Assembly (NCBI GenBank): GCA_001692895.1
Contig: KV748279.1
Location: 124,001-188,000 of the forward strand
From: Cenococcum geophilum 1.58
Lineage: Eukaryota > Ascomycota > Dothideomycetes > Gloniales > Gloniaceae
Direction of reading: 5' to 3'
Length of the DNA stretch: 64,000 bases
Shown here in pieces: positions 49,149 to 61,200 of this stretch; positions within the stretch are counted from its first letter, which is position 1, and every line of letters begins with the position of its first letter. The translations under genes were made by a program, and so were the position numbers. Below the pieces are notes generated by a model. That model worked only from the letters and a program-made list of their open reading frames with translations. It was not told the DNA's origin and did not search any database.

Positions 49149-49319
49149 CAGGGTGGGCGAAAATCTAATCTTATCTCGATACGATCGACGATCCACAATC
49201 GATACGATATCTCGTATCGTATTAAAGTATCGTGATATTCCTTGGCATTCCCTATAAAAATTTCTTTTACTAAACCTACTACCCCTCCTACCACAATATT
49301 ATACGAAATATGGCTTTAG

Positions 49320-51500
49320 AAGCGGATTTATTTCTTCTTAAAAATACTCCTAGCTTAATTAAGAGCTCTAGCATACAACAGGCTTAGCTTTAATCTCCAG
49401 TCTATAAATTTACTTGCCTACTATACAAAAATAAGCTAATATACGATAAAAAGAACCGAAGGCTTATATACTATAATTAGTGCGAAAGTTACTTAGCACT
49501 ATTAACTACAAATATAAGAAAACACCTTGCGAAAGACCACGCAATCTCTATTAACTTAAACTAGCCTTATATAAAGGAGCAAGCACTTAAAAAGCTTTAG
49601 GAACTTTGGGTATAAATAGCATTAGAATTTAGGATAGACGAGGTTAATTCTATAATCCTTATAAAGGTTCTAAATAAGGAAGTTATCTAGTAAGCTCTTA
49701 TTAACTTAGTTATTGTATAAAACCTTCTATTCCGGATTATATAGTAGGAAGAGTTCTATATCTTCTATTAGGCTCTTAACCTAAAGTCGTCTAATTTAAT
49801 AATAATAACGTATATAGAAATTTCTTGGATAATTACCCGTTCCTTCTAGTTATAGAAAGACATCGTATAAAGATAAGTTTAATTAGCGTTAATAAGTATT
49901 TATCTTTTTATTAATATCTAGATGTCCCTAAATAACTACCTTCTTCTTGCAGTCTACGCCCACTTTATTAATAGTTAGGAAAACCGGATAAAAGCTCTTC
50001 TTGCCCTTTATACAGTACCTAGTTATAGTAGAGCTAAATAATAGAATACTCTTCTCTTAGTCCTAGAGGAATATAGGATTATATAAAAGCTTAGAGCTAT
50101 TATTGCAGATAATTCTACAATAAATGATACTCTCTATTATACGGTCCACAAGTATCTCGCTAATAATAAGAATATTACCTAGGATCCTATCCAACAACGT
50201 ATCCGCTGCTAAGGGTATACTATTAATCTCGCCGTCTAGGCCTTCCTCTTTAAAGATACTCTTAAACTTAAGGCTATTAAGTCGTATAAAAGGAATAACG
50301 TAAGTAGAAAGGAGTGGAGTTGTAAGGAAGAGATTAAGCAGAAATAGGCTTTCTAAGCAATAGGCCCACTTGGTAAGCTTTATAATATTATAGTACACTT
50401 CCGTGCCTTAGCAAGTCGTATAAAGGAGTTTAAGACTTTAGTTAGAAGACGAGTTCCACTTAATAATTATATAAAATAGAATAGCTAGTATTAAATGCTA
50501 AGCGTCTCACTTAAGCACAAGTTAGGAATTAATAACTATATTAAGAGCAACTTTAATACACTTAAGGAGGATTATATCTCGCTACAAGACTAGAAGCTTC
50601 TTTATACAACTTATACCTTTCTAAAGCCATTCTACCGTACAATATTAGACACATAAGGGGATCATACAACACTTAATCGAGTACTCTTTATAATAGATAT
50701 GCTTATTAAATATATAGAGAACTCTCTTATATACCTCTTCTTCTAGCTATTTTATTTTAAGCTAAAGCTAATATCGTATAATAGGTACTCTTTAAATTAA
50801 ATAAAGCTCTCTTACTTTAAGTAAAGAATACATAGGCGAAGTTTAACGAGTACTACCAGAGAACAGATAACTCGCCTCTTTACGCCGCTACACTTATTTT
50901 TCACCCAAATCGTTATATAAAGTATATTAAGACATTTTAGAAGAAGGAGTAGCAGAAAATAATACTTCTAAAGGTCTAACGGCTCTAGGAAAAATACCAA
51001 GAATTAAAGAAGCCTATTACCTCTCTTTAGACAATATCGTATAATAAGCTATTACAAGATAAGTATAAGGAACTTAACGAGTATAATTAAATCGTAAACA
51101 AGCTAAATAAAAATATTACTTAACTAGCAAGCCAGGACAAGTATAAGGACTACTACTCTAAAGCACTATACAAAATTAAAGTTTCTCTACTTTAGTAGTA
51201 GTCTTAAGAACAACAAATAAAGCGCTAGCTGCGGCTTTCACTCTTTACAAGAGAAGTGCTTTTAATTCCAGCTATAAGCGACGAACCAGAGAGAGTATTT
51301 TTAGGAGGACGTCGTATAATATTATAGGAAAGGATGCAGCTTAGAATATCAAGTGTTAAAAGAATAGAGTATATAAAGAGTTGGTATAGGAGTAAAATTT
51401 TAGAAGAGAATAGCTAGATTTTGGATAAAAGGAGAAATAAAAGAAATATAGTAGTCGTATAAGGGAAGGTATATAAGAGACATATTATATAATACTAAGG
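49320..51500 (+). pseudogene. hAT transposase relic with BED-like N terminus
   Basis: With TAA/TAG as Gln, one frame runs from a BED-like region (CESYLALLTTNIRKHLAKDH near 49490) through the RNase H-like core (ADNSTINDTLYYTVHKYL near 50108; RIRCQGYTINLAVQAFLF-like near 50200). It ends at a dimerisation domain near 51270-51420 (ISDEPERVFLGGRRTI, MQLRISSVKRIEYIKSWYR). It belongs to a different hAT subgroup from elements 1 and 2, judging by ISDEPERVF instead of ISDKCERLF. RIP-type stops make it inactive. Confidence 0.88.
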
Positions 51501-51793
51501 GGTAGGGGTATAAGATATATAAATAAAATAATTTTAGGCAAAAGGTAACCACTAAAGGCGCGTAGGTGGCGTATGTAAATATATGCTAACTTTAAACTTA
51601 ATAGATTATAAGTTTAAATCCCACTAATATTATCCTTTATTAGGAATCGGGAAATATAATTATCTAGTATACTTCCCGTTCTACCGTACAAGAGATTCTC
51701 CAGCAATATTGCCATACTATAAGTAACTCTCCTCTCCGTACAACATACCTATATAACTAACTACTCTTAGGATAAGCAAAAAAGGGTAGAAGC

Positions 51794-51986
51794 TGTGACG
51801 GCTCGAACCATCGAACAAATGTCTCAACAGAGACTTGAACGAATGCTTGCAAGATCAAGCGAACGAATGCTGTATTACGAAGATATTAAGCTAAGGAGCA
51901 AGAGAAGGTGGTGAGGCCACGTCTATATACATATGCCAAGTCTTAAGCGAACCCCTGACTAGGTGACGCGCTCCAGCGCCGTCACA
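51794..51986. repeat. Solo LTR nested in hAT 3
   Basis: 193 bp with TGTGACGGC..GCCGTCACA ends and a perfect 5-bp target duplication GAAGC (51789-51793 and 51987-51991). A lone LTR with a duplication means an element inserted in the hAT and later recombined out. Its composition is less RIP-affected than the host hAT. No full-length partner is seen in the window. Confidence 0.88.
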
Positions 51987-52639
51987 GAAGCTTTACCGGC
52001 GATTAATATGGAGGCTTAGGTGGGGGGGGTATTAGAGAAGCAGGTGTAGACAGGGAGGCCCTTATATATAAATGCGATTCTAGTTCAGAGCCATAGATCT
52101 CTAAATACAATTATAAGTAACCTATATTACTCGTACGAGGTAGAGAGCTAATTAATATTAGCCATGCGAGGCTTATACGGCGACTCCGCGTCGTCCAGTA
52201 GGCCCTCGCCCCTTCACTAAGTATTAGAGTCTCCCAGGGTTCTGTGGTGGGTGCTATAGAAATTGCAAGTAGCGGGATCATAGGGCTCGATATTCGTCGT
52301 ACAATAAAAATTCTCAGCCTATAGCGGCGGCAGTAGGAGCACTAGAGGATAACGAGGAATAGATAAAAGTTACTAAATTCAATCTCCTCTCTTTTTTACC
52401 ACTTTTATTTTATTTTATAGTATTTTATATAAGAAGAAGTATAAATAGAGAGGGCAAAAAGGAGATACCTAATTAGTAGGGAAGCTAAGGACGTTGGTAA
52501 ATAGTTGATATTTTAGCTATAATTACTCGCTTATTTGGTAGCGGATCAAAAAAGATCGATTGATACGATATGATATGATATGATCTCGCGTATCGTATCG
52601 ATCTTATCGATACGGATTTTCGCCCACCCTGCTGTATTC

Positions 52640-52969
52640 ATTGCCATCCATGTCGAGACTTACTCTGCTGATACTATCAATGCATTTCCCGTTACTCACA
52701 GTCGTTGTCTAAATGTCTGACTATAAAATACGTCCTATTTGGCTTCGCCAAAAGGACCGGTTCTTTTGGGCCAACTAGGCGTTCGACACTAAAAGAGACG
52801 TGCTCAGATCGTTTGCCCAGGAAATTTATTTTTCCTCTCCAGATGCGGGAATTTCAGATGATCTTGCCCAAGTTGCAGTAACTTGTCCTTAAGTCTTAAA
52901 TGGCACTTGTCGATATTACAAAATCTATAATACTGCGAGTGATTTGAATCGTAGCTTGTAGCAGATTAA
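52640..52969. promoter_or_regulatory. 5' flank of the FMO gene
   Basis: 330 bp of balanced sequence between the hAT target duplication and the FMO start codon. The upstream hAT therefore sits at the edge of the probable promoter. No specific motif could be assigned. Confidence 0.45.
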
Positions 52970-55038
52970 ATGACTTCTACCGCGAGTAAAGAGAGCGTAA
53001 ATCGGAATGTTTTAGTCATCGGCGCCGGTACACTAGTGCTTTCCTTTCCTGCATCATTGGCGGATTCACTGACAAAATTGCAGGCCTCCACGGTCTCATA
53101 ACGGCCAGGGTCCTATTTCACGATTCGAATCATTTCTTCGACTCTGTTATAGTATTCGAGAAGAACTCAACTCTAGGGGGTGTATGGTCATCAAATCGTA
53201 TATACGAAGGTCTTATAACAAACTCCCCTTTGCGGACATACGAGATTCCAGACTTCCAATATCCTGTCGGCATGCGATCATCAGCCGCACACGTCTCCGC
53301 TCAAGATGTCAATCGCTATCTCCAAGATTACGCGGAGTACTACAGCCTCACAAAGCTAATTCGATACCAGACTCGGGTTGACGAGATATATTGGGACCGG
53401 GTGGGCTCAGTGTGGACGGTGAAGGGAGTCTCAGCCACGGGAGACTTTCAAAGAAATTTTAGCCATGTTGTTATTTGTACCGGCCTCTACCACACGAGCT
53501 TTAACCCGTTGACTGTTTCGCAAACCACACAATATGCTGGTAACATATACCATTCCTCTGAGATGGGCAATCCGGGAGTTCGCAGCATTCTCGCCAACTC
53601 CGAAAGGGTCGTTATATCAGGAGCAGGGAAATCTGCGCTAGACCTTGCAACAATATTGGCCAAGGGGCATTGGAGGACTAAAGACCGAAAAGCCATGCTT
53701 GTGACATTGGTCTATAGAAGGCCTCATTGGCTTTCACCCCGAAAGATCATACGAGGAACGGTTCCTTTCGAGAAATTGCTCTTCTCGCGTTTCGTGGTGA
53801 GTATTTACGTACACTGCTGTCACTCAAAGCATACCCTTAGTCCTAGCGTTTACCTTGACAGAATTCATGGCTACCGTTTGCGAAGCATCCCGATCTGTTC
53901 CATTGGATGATCGCAGAAACTCGATTCGGGAGATGGGTCACTGGCTTCATATCCGACATCATCACGGACGACTTTGTCAAATCCTTGAACCAGCAAGACC
54001 TACCACAGACCATACCGAAATACCCTCTGGCGAGAGCATCGTCAGGAGCATTACATGTGGAGCCATCAGGGTATATAGACTGCGTGCGGAGTGGGAAAAT
54101 TAAAATTGTCGAAGGCACTATTGATAGTATGGTGGGGAAGAAAGTATACGTGAAGGTGAACGGAGAGAGGCCAGACGCTTTCGACGCCGATAACGTACTG
54201 CTCGCTACAGGTTATGTGTTGGTAAGTATGGCTGGTGGCTAATATGCAAGCGCGGTGCTGATCTAGGTGAGCAGGCTTTTCCTTTCTTCTCGGATGAAAC
54301 AGTTCGAATTTTGGGACTTCTAGCTCCTGAAGATAGCACTGAAGACAAGACGGATCTCCCTTATATTAGACTACATCGTCTCGCTGCTCCTCCAGGGACA
54401 ATTCACGAACAGAATGCTGAGGGAATCGACGGCAAGGGACCTTGTCGCAATATCGCTTTTAATGGATTTGCATACAGCTTGCTGGGCCCAACGGTCGCAC
54501 ATGTCACCGCGCATTGGATATCGGATTACTTCGCCGGAGCAATTCATCTTCCAGACCAGCAGTCGGTAGAGCAAGGTATTATGGCTTAAATTAACCTTGT
54601 CTCACTTTCACTGATTAGAACGCAGGGATTGACTACTTTCATTTTTGGCAAACTAAATCATTTGGGGAGCGCGGCGCGAAAGGTGTCCACATTGGGCCGC
54701 ACGCTACTCTCTATACGGACCTTCTGCTCGATGACATGGGTCTACGGACAGGCCATGTAGGAGGTATCCTAGGACCTGTACGACTAGTACGTGAATGGTT
54801 CCGACCCATGTTCCCAGAGATATATGCTGGTGTAGGTCCAGACCGTAAGGCAAGAGATGAACGTAGACATGTTAATATCACAACTCTGAGAAGGAAGAAG
54901 TTATTAAAAGACGGGGTGCGGATGCTCTGTTTATTCGTGATGTCTATCACAGCGATGCTCAGTACCTACATCCTACTGAGAGTACTCTTTCCGTACATTG
55001 TTAAGCGTATTCCCCTCGGCTTCCTTGGGAGGTACTGA
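52970..55038 (+). CDS. FMO-type flavin monooxygenase with C-terminal membrane anchor, 5 exons
   Basis: Model: exons 52970-53027, 53084-53796, 53862-54221, 54275-54575 and 54626-55038; 614 aa, no internal stop, phases consistent. FAD site VIGAGLHG (GxGxxG, residues about 16-23, created by splicing exons 1 and 2) and EKNSTLGGVW. NADPH site VVISGAGKSALD (about residue 195). An ATGY motif (LLATGYVL, about 371) and YAGNIYHSSE, a variant of the FxGxxxHxxx signature of FMOs and Baeyer-Villiger enzymes. A hydrophobic helix, about residues 575-602 in exon 5, is followed by basic residues, suggesting ER anchoring by the C terminus. It probably uses NADPH and O2 to hydroxylate, N-oxidise or insert oxygen into a cluster intermediate; the substrate is unknown. 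It is not a PaxM-type epoxidase, which has a different fold signature. The exon 4 acceptor has in-frame alternatives (54272 or 54275). Before hAT 3 inserted it lay about 0.7 kb from the prenyltransferase, same strand. Confidence 0.9.
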
Positions 55039-55126
55039 CATCTGATGTTTGTGATGCAGTTTGCTTATTCTATCGTACCATTTCTCTGTTAATATGGGTT
55101 TCTAATCGCTACTTTGCTATTTCTGA

Positions 55127-55437
55127 ATGTATACTAGCGGTTTCAATAGTACTATGGAGGTCTGGGAGCAACTCGGTCTTAAAAGGCATGAGCGGGCAGA
55201 GCTTGCCGAAGCAAGTGTCAGATTGCTATCGAGTATGCTTATAGAACTCAGCAGAGTTCACCCCATATTTCAGTGCTCTGGATATGTGCTGGCAACGCTT
55301 CTAGATTTGAACAGGCTTACATAGATCTTGCTGACCGGCTCAATCTTCCTAGTCGAGCTGACCCACGATCTGACATCCCTCGCTGGTGTCCCGGTAGCTC
55401 TCTGATGAGAGAAATGGCTAGTAGCTAATGATTCTGG
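55127..55437 (+). CDS. Small unrecognised gene or 3' gene fragment
   Basis: An open frame from 55127 contains VWEQLGLKRHERAELAEA and HPIFQ, helical and charged like a real protein. If a short intron (about 55272-55306) is assumed, the frame continues as FEQAYIDLADRLNLPSRA to a stop near 55437. That intron would be only about 35 bp, shorter than any other here, so the model is doubtful. No family is recognised and no good start is seen upstream. It may be the remnant of a further cluster gene cut off by the repeats that begin near 55600. Confidence 0.35.
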
Positions 55438-55599
55438 ACAATGTTGATGATGATAACATTTTCTTTCACCAAGATGCTGGAAAGATACCTGTTGACCTGA
55501 ATCAAGGTTCCTTACCGCCATCTACTACTGTCTGTCGACCTAGATCGTCTATACGAACTATGTTCTTAGGTGTCTCTTAACTTATGACTAAATGTCTCA

Positions 55600-57300
55600 T
55601 CGAATGTCTCATTACCTATTTCTATTACCTGACAGACGACGGAGTCGTCCGTCTATTTTGCGACCTATCTAATATATATAGAGAGCTTCGAGAGCCCTCT
55701 TTAATAAACGGAGTTCTTATTCTTAATTATCCGTTTAATAGTTATAAGCCTAAGCCGTCTACTATATTATCTTTAATTTAAAGTCTTTTATTCCTATTAA
55801 TTTCTATTATTGTCTTAATTATAGATACCTATAATAACCTCTTAACAAGATACCCTACCTATTACTATCTTATCCGTAATCCTTATAAGCCTAAACAACT
55901 AGGATAAATAGATTAAGGTTATTAAGTTAAAAGCTAATAACAATCGTCTCTAGAAGTATGTTAACCTATTAATACCTAAGACTAAGTTACCAAGGCTTAA
56001 AGAACCTATTTAATCCTTACTAAAGGATACTAATAGCTGGGGGAAGATAAAGCTCTTAGACCTAGATAAGGACGAGAAGGAGAAGCTCTATATACTTAAG
56101 TCGGACTCTAGGGATAACCTAAAGCTATATAGAATATAGCTATTAGCTCTTAATACGTTACGTAGTTAGATTCTAAGCTCTATCTTATACACCTATCTTA
56201 TCTATATATTTAAATGCAACACTACCTATAACGTCTTAGTGTCGCTTAAGCAGAGAATTACTCCGTCTAACTACGCCTAAAACTTTAACTTGCTACCTAA
56301 TATACAAAGCTTAAGAAAGCGCCTTAGAACTAGAACTTTAAGGTCTACTTATAGGAGTAGGAGAGGGTATATACTAAGTATAAGGAGCTAGCTCTACCTA
56401 AGGTAGATAGTAATTATTTAGTAATAGACTTTATATACGTAGTTAAATTAATTATACTAAGCTAGTTAGAATATTAGAAGAATAAGCTTAATAGGCGTAA
56501 GTAGGAGAAGACGCTTCCTACCTTCTTTAAGCTAGTTAAAAATACTAAAACTGCCGTTATAGGGAGCTTGCCTAGAAAGGCAAGAACCTATAAAGATCCT
56601 CTATAGTTACCTTTAAGAATAAGCTAAATAAGTTACTAAATTTAAAGTCTAGATTAAAGTCTAAATTATTAGTAAGTAAAAGAAGGAAGGGTAATAGGTA
56701 CCACAATGCCTATGTAGAAAACGTTACTACTATAATAAATACTGGTGTATAATAGAGTTAAATCCTTACCTATCTTAGTTTAAACTAAGTAATAAAATCT
56801 AGAAGGAAGTAGATAAGAAGATCGCTAATATAATACCTAAAATTAAGGGTTATATTAAGTAAATTAAAAAGGATAATTAAGCTAATAAAAAGCTAAAGGA
56901 TAGTAATAAGCAGAGCTCTTAAGAGCCTAGTAGAGGAGCCTTTACTATTATTAAGCAGGTGCCTATAATACAGCCTCTAATTATAAGCTTTGTAACAGCT
57001 TTATCCTTAACTTAGGAACTACTATATATATTATTAACGATTTTTAATCCAATATGCAAGAGTTAGTTTATTTATAAATAAACAGTAATAGGGGGTTCTT
57101 GGTGTAAGAGCGACTAAATAGAAACGAAGTACTAAGCTAAAGGGATTTTAATTAGCGCTTTAACTTTCAATAGGTACTAAAAGGAATAGAAATAGTTGCA
57201 AAGGTCTTTATAAAAAATTCTTATTCCTTAAGCTTTTTAGAATCTCTATTTTTAGTATAACCCGCCTTTCTCTTATATACTATTCTCCTTATTATCTTTT
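55600..57300 (+). pseudogene. Copia gag relic (third Copia copy)
   Basis: From about 55900 a gag-like frame with TAA/TAG for Gln can be read: KYVNLLIPKTKLPRLKEPI, then LDLDKDEKEKLYILKS near 56055 and LYTYLIYIFKCNTTYNVLVS near 56190. A degraded Cys-rich knuckle lies near 56700-56750. Integrase and reverse transcriptase are absent. LTRs were not identified. The sequence differs from the Copia elements at 39321 and 57837. Confidence 0.6.
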
Positions 57301-57836
57301 TTAATAGATTCCCTAACGCCTTTTCTAGTTAATCTCTTTGCTTATACAGTTTACCTCTCCTAGCTATTTTAATTATAATATTTTTAGGCGGTTTATACAT
57401 CTTAGCATAATAGTAAAAGTAATAAGAATTCTTAATATAGTATAATAAAAGCCTCTTTTCCCTCCTAATATATTAGTTTATATTTATTTATTTATTAATA
57501 AAGACTAACTAATTAAACTAACTAAATTAAATTACTATACTTAGGAATATAGGGCTAGTAATATTTATAAAATTTTATATAAAACAATCTATGTAGCTTA
57601 TTCCTTAAAGTCTAGCCGTTTAATATAAGATAACTAAAACTTGTCTTTTCTATAGAATGGAATTTAATACATTTTATATTTAAAATATAGTAAGTATACG
57701 CGTAATTAAGGGTCTAATATTTTAGTGTTCCTTATATAAATTAGATTTTAAATAGATGCTAATATATTAAGGGATAGCCACTGCTAAAACCTAGGTAGAA
57801 TACTAGTATATTACTGCAATAGGACTGTATATAAAT
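57301..57836. other. AT-rich unassigned DNA
   Basis: TpA-rich, no coding or terminal-repeat signal recognised. Confidence 0.4.
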
Positions 57837-58001
57837 TGTTAGTTACACAGGGTAACTTACCAATACTACTACTTAAGTAGGTATAGTGATATTGGTTAAA
57901 AGCTTGTTATTCTCTAGAATAAGGAAGGGTAAGGAACCTAAGGTTTCTTACCGCGCTAGTGCCGCGGTAACACGTGATAACTACGTGCCTTATTCCCAAC
58001 A
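57837..58001 (-). repeat. 3' LTR of Copia element 2
   Basis: 165 bp, TGTTAG..CCAACA on the + strand (TG..CA). In sense orientation it begins TGTTGGGAATAAGGCACGTAG. Contains CGCGCTAGTGCCGCGG, matching the CGCGACACTAGCGTGGCG region of the other Copia LTR in outline. Confidence 0.75.
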
Positions 58002-58134
58002 CTGGTAACTTTTCTTTTATGGTTGCTCTCTACATATAAATAACGCAATTAAGCTGTAACGGTACTAGCACCCGCTATATTACCATATTTTGCCGTATTC
58101 TGCCGTACTCTGCTAGCTATAATATTCTACCAAA

Positions 58135-58274
58135 TTCTGCTAGCTATATTCTGTTAAGTTCTGCCAGCCATATTCTGCTAAATTTTGCTAGCTATATTCT
58201 GTTAAGTTCTGCTAGCTATATTCTACCAAGTTCTGTCAGCCATATTCTGCCAAATTCTGCCAGCTATATTGGCG
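58135..58274. repeat. 24-bp minisatellite (TTCTGCTAGCTATATTCTG type)
   Basis: Units start at 58135, 58159, 58183, 58207, 58231 and 58255; each is TTCTGcTAGCtATATTCTGttAAG with transitions. It lies between the pol end and the 3' LTR of Copia 2. Its inverse (GGCAGAATATGG, AGCTAGCAG) resembles the LTR start at 38400. Confidence 0.88.
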
Positions 58275-58299
58275 CCTTAGCGGCCCTCACTATATCTCC

Positions 58300-61200
58300 T
58301 ACTCCCTCTTAACCTAACCTTTAACTTACATACGTAGAGTATTTATATTAATAAATGTCTCTAGTGCCTTATTTGGGTTTACCTTCGTTATTATATCTGC
58401 CGGGTTATCTTAGCCATTAATCTATTAAATCTCAAAGAGTTCTTAACGCTTGTAGGACTGTTAAAGTGCCATAATATTAATTATAAGGCGCTTCTCCTTT
58501 ATAGTACCAAGCTTAACTAAGCACTCGTAAAGGGAATATAAGTTAGTGTATACAATTATAGGGATAATAGGAAGTTCGAGTTAATCTATAATTATCTTTA
58601 GGGTAGTTCCAATTGCAATTACTATATTAACTCCGCTAACTATTCTATATATTTCTAATGCTAGAACGCTTCGAGTAACGCGCTTACTTTTAGTTAAGCT
58701 CTAATAAATAAGGTTGCCGTAGATTATAAAGTTATTCTCTCTAGTAGATTCGTTTATAATAATAATCTTATATCCTAGCTAGGAGCTAAAATCTTTATTA
58801 TTTCTAAACGACCTATTAATAAATACGAAGAGCTTAGCGGTAGGAAGGTTAATAGGTACATAGAGTANTCCCCAATTAAGATGGTTTATTTGCTAAGAAA
58901 GACGCTTATTTAGGGCAAGAACGTTATCCTTAGTTAGTTTCTGGTGTTAAGCGGCAATAGAGAGATTAAAGGAAGCCTTAGGTTAACAGATAAAAGTAAT
59001 ATAAGCTTTATAAGCGCGTTACTCCACGTATCCTTACTTTAGAGAATTAACGTTAATAACGTTAATTTTCTTGCCTTAACCCTTTTGGCGTAAAGCAATA
59101 GAATCATCGTTTAGGGAGAGAATACATCTATTAAAGAGCAGTAATATTGTTAAATTAAGTCTTTCCTTTGGCTTTGCTATAAGATTTGCCTTTACTAGCT
59201 TATCTTCTTTAAGAGCTAAGAATTAGTCGTCTCCTAAGATAATTATATTATTAGTTTATATACCGATAATTCCGAATAGAGTTCCCGTAGTTATAATAAG
59301 GAAGTAGGGGTTAAATATAGAAGTAGTTATTAGAAGCTTCTCTTTATAGTGCTTGCTATAAGTAGCCCATTAGTGAGTTCCTACCTCTGCAATTCTATAT
59401 AATGGCTTAAGTACAACTATGATCGTATCTTTAGGATATTGGTGGCGAATTTGCTCTAGAAGGTATGCTAATATTAAGCACTAAAGGTACGTTTCTAATT
59501 GGGTGTAGGCCTAAGTAATATCTTATAGATAGACCGCCATTCTATTCTTTATTAAGGAGGGAGCTAGCGCAATAATAACTCGCTGACTAGCTCGTTAAAT
59601 TATAGGAAATTGCGTAAGAATTACCTCCTTACTATTATTGTTGTAACCTTAGATAATAAGCCTTAATTTCTTAAATAGGGTATTAGTAGCTTTACCCTTA
59701 ATCTTATTAACTATTCTTAACTTAAAGATGCGAACTCTATTAAACTTAGTAGGGTTATACTTCTTAAATCTAAAGACTCCTTTTATAATAAGACCGTTAA
59801 TCTCCTACTTATTAGATGCTTAAAAAGGAGCTCTTAGAGTTATAATACGACCTCCCTTTTAGAGTTATTTTGCGAGCTTAAAGTCTACCTTCTCTTTAGC
59901 TGTTATAAAGGCCATTAACAACTTAACTTTACTCTTAATGGCGGCAATAAATTGCCCTTTAAAATTAATAAGATATTAGCGATTTTGTAATTCTTTTAGG
60001 CGACCTTTACCGCGTTATAGTTGCGGCATATCTGCTATAATTATATTAGAATTATAGTCGCCTTCTAGAGTACGTTAATTATAGTTCTTCTCTAGGGTAT
60101 CCTCTAGGGTATCCTATAAAGGCTTAAAACTATTATCCCTATAGTAGGGCTTAACAACGGTTAAGCGGAATTAAGTGGGTCTATGGGGTATCTAAAGAGT
60201 GCAAGTTTAACCGTTAATTGTAATAAGTTTATATAGGCCTAACTATCCTCCCTTTTTACGCTATACGCGTACCTTAGATTAGAGTGGCAGATTAAGCGTA
60301 GTTAAGGTATTTAGGCCATTTCTTATTTCTAGTGCGTTATTAACCTAGCGCGTAGCGTAAATACGTTGTACCTCCTTTATTACCTTATAAATAGCCTTAG
60401 CTTATTACATAACGGATAGAGATAGTAAAGAATTGTTAGTTATCTAAGGGTAGGCGCTAAAGACTAGTAACGTAGGTACGAGCCTATTTAGGCTAGCGGA
60501 ATTATTAATAGCCTTAATAGCTATCTATAAGATAAGCTCTTTACTAGCGCCCTCTAGTTCTAAAGAAATAATCTTATATACTTGGCGTAATGGCGTATAA
60601 TATTGTTCTACTTTTCCAATACTATTATATGCCTTAATAGGGACTTCCTTAACCTCGATTTCTATTACCTTTACCTATTACTAAAACTCTACAGATAAGA
60701 AGTTCCTTTTTACGTCATAAATAACTCAATTAGGGGGTCCTAGGTAGATATTAATCTAGCATAATTAGAGAGTATCCTATGCGTTCCTAGCTAATATATC
60801 CTTTAGAAAGCGTACGGCTTAAAAGAAAGTTAAGGAGTTAACAACTTAAAGTACTGGCTTACCGCTAAGATATATAATATTAATAATAATATAGAAGTTA
60901 AAGTTGTAGTTATCTTTAAGGGTAAACTTAAATCGGCTAGGGGACTTCTAGTTTATTTGGCAGTAATAGCAGTACTTTATAAGATGCTTAATTGTCTTAA
61001 CCTTAACTTTATAACCTACTTGCTAAAGAACCCTAAGTAATCTATAAACTAATAGGTAACTAAAGCGACGGTATAGTTAACGTAGCTCTAACTTAGTTAA
61101 ATAGCTCTAAGTAATACTCCTTTCTAGCTATTAAAGGAGCAACTAAGGGTGACCTCACTTGCGTACTATGGGCACCCAATTATCTCCCTAAACGAGTATA

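Larger units (their letters stand above)
49149..52631 (+). mobile_element. hAT DNA transposon 3, between prenyltransferase and FMO
   Basis: Terminal inverted repeats start CAGGGTGGGCGAAAATC at both ends (left 49149-49165; right inverted, ending at 52631). A perfect 8-bp target duplication CTGTATTC lies at 49141-49148 and 52632-52639. Subterminal regions are full of CGATACGAT/ATCGTATCG motifs (49180-49235 and 52555-52615), probable transposase-binding repeats. The element carries a hAT transposase relic and a nested solo LTR. Confidence 0.96.

Noticed and set aside
52970-55038. Assignment of the FMO as the PaxM-type epoxidase
   Set aside because: It has two dinucleotide sites, an ATGY motif and an FMO signature; PaxM-type enzymes have one FAD site and different motifs.
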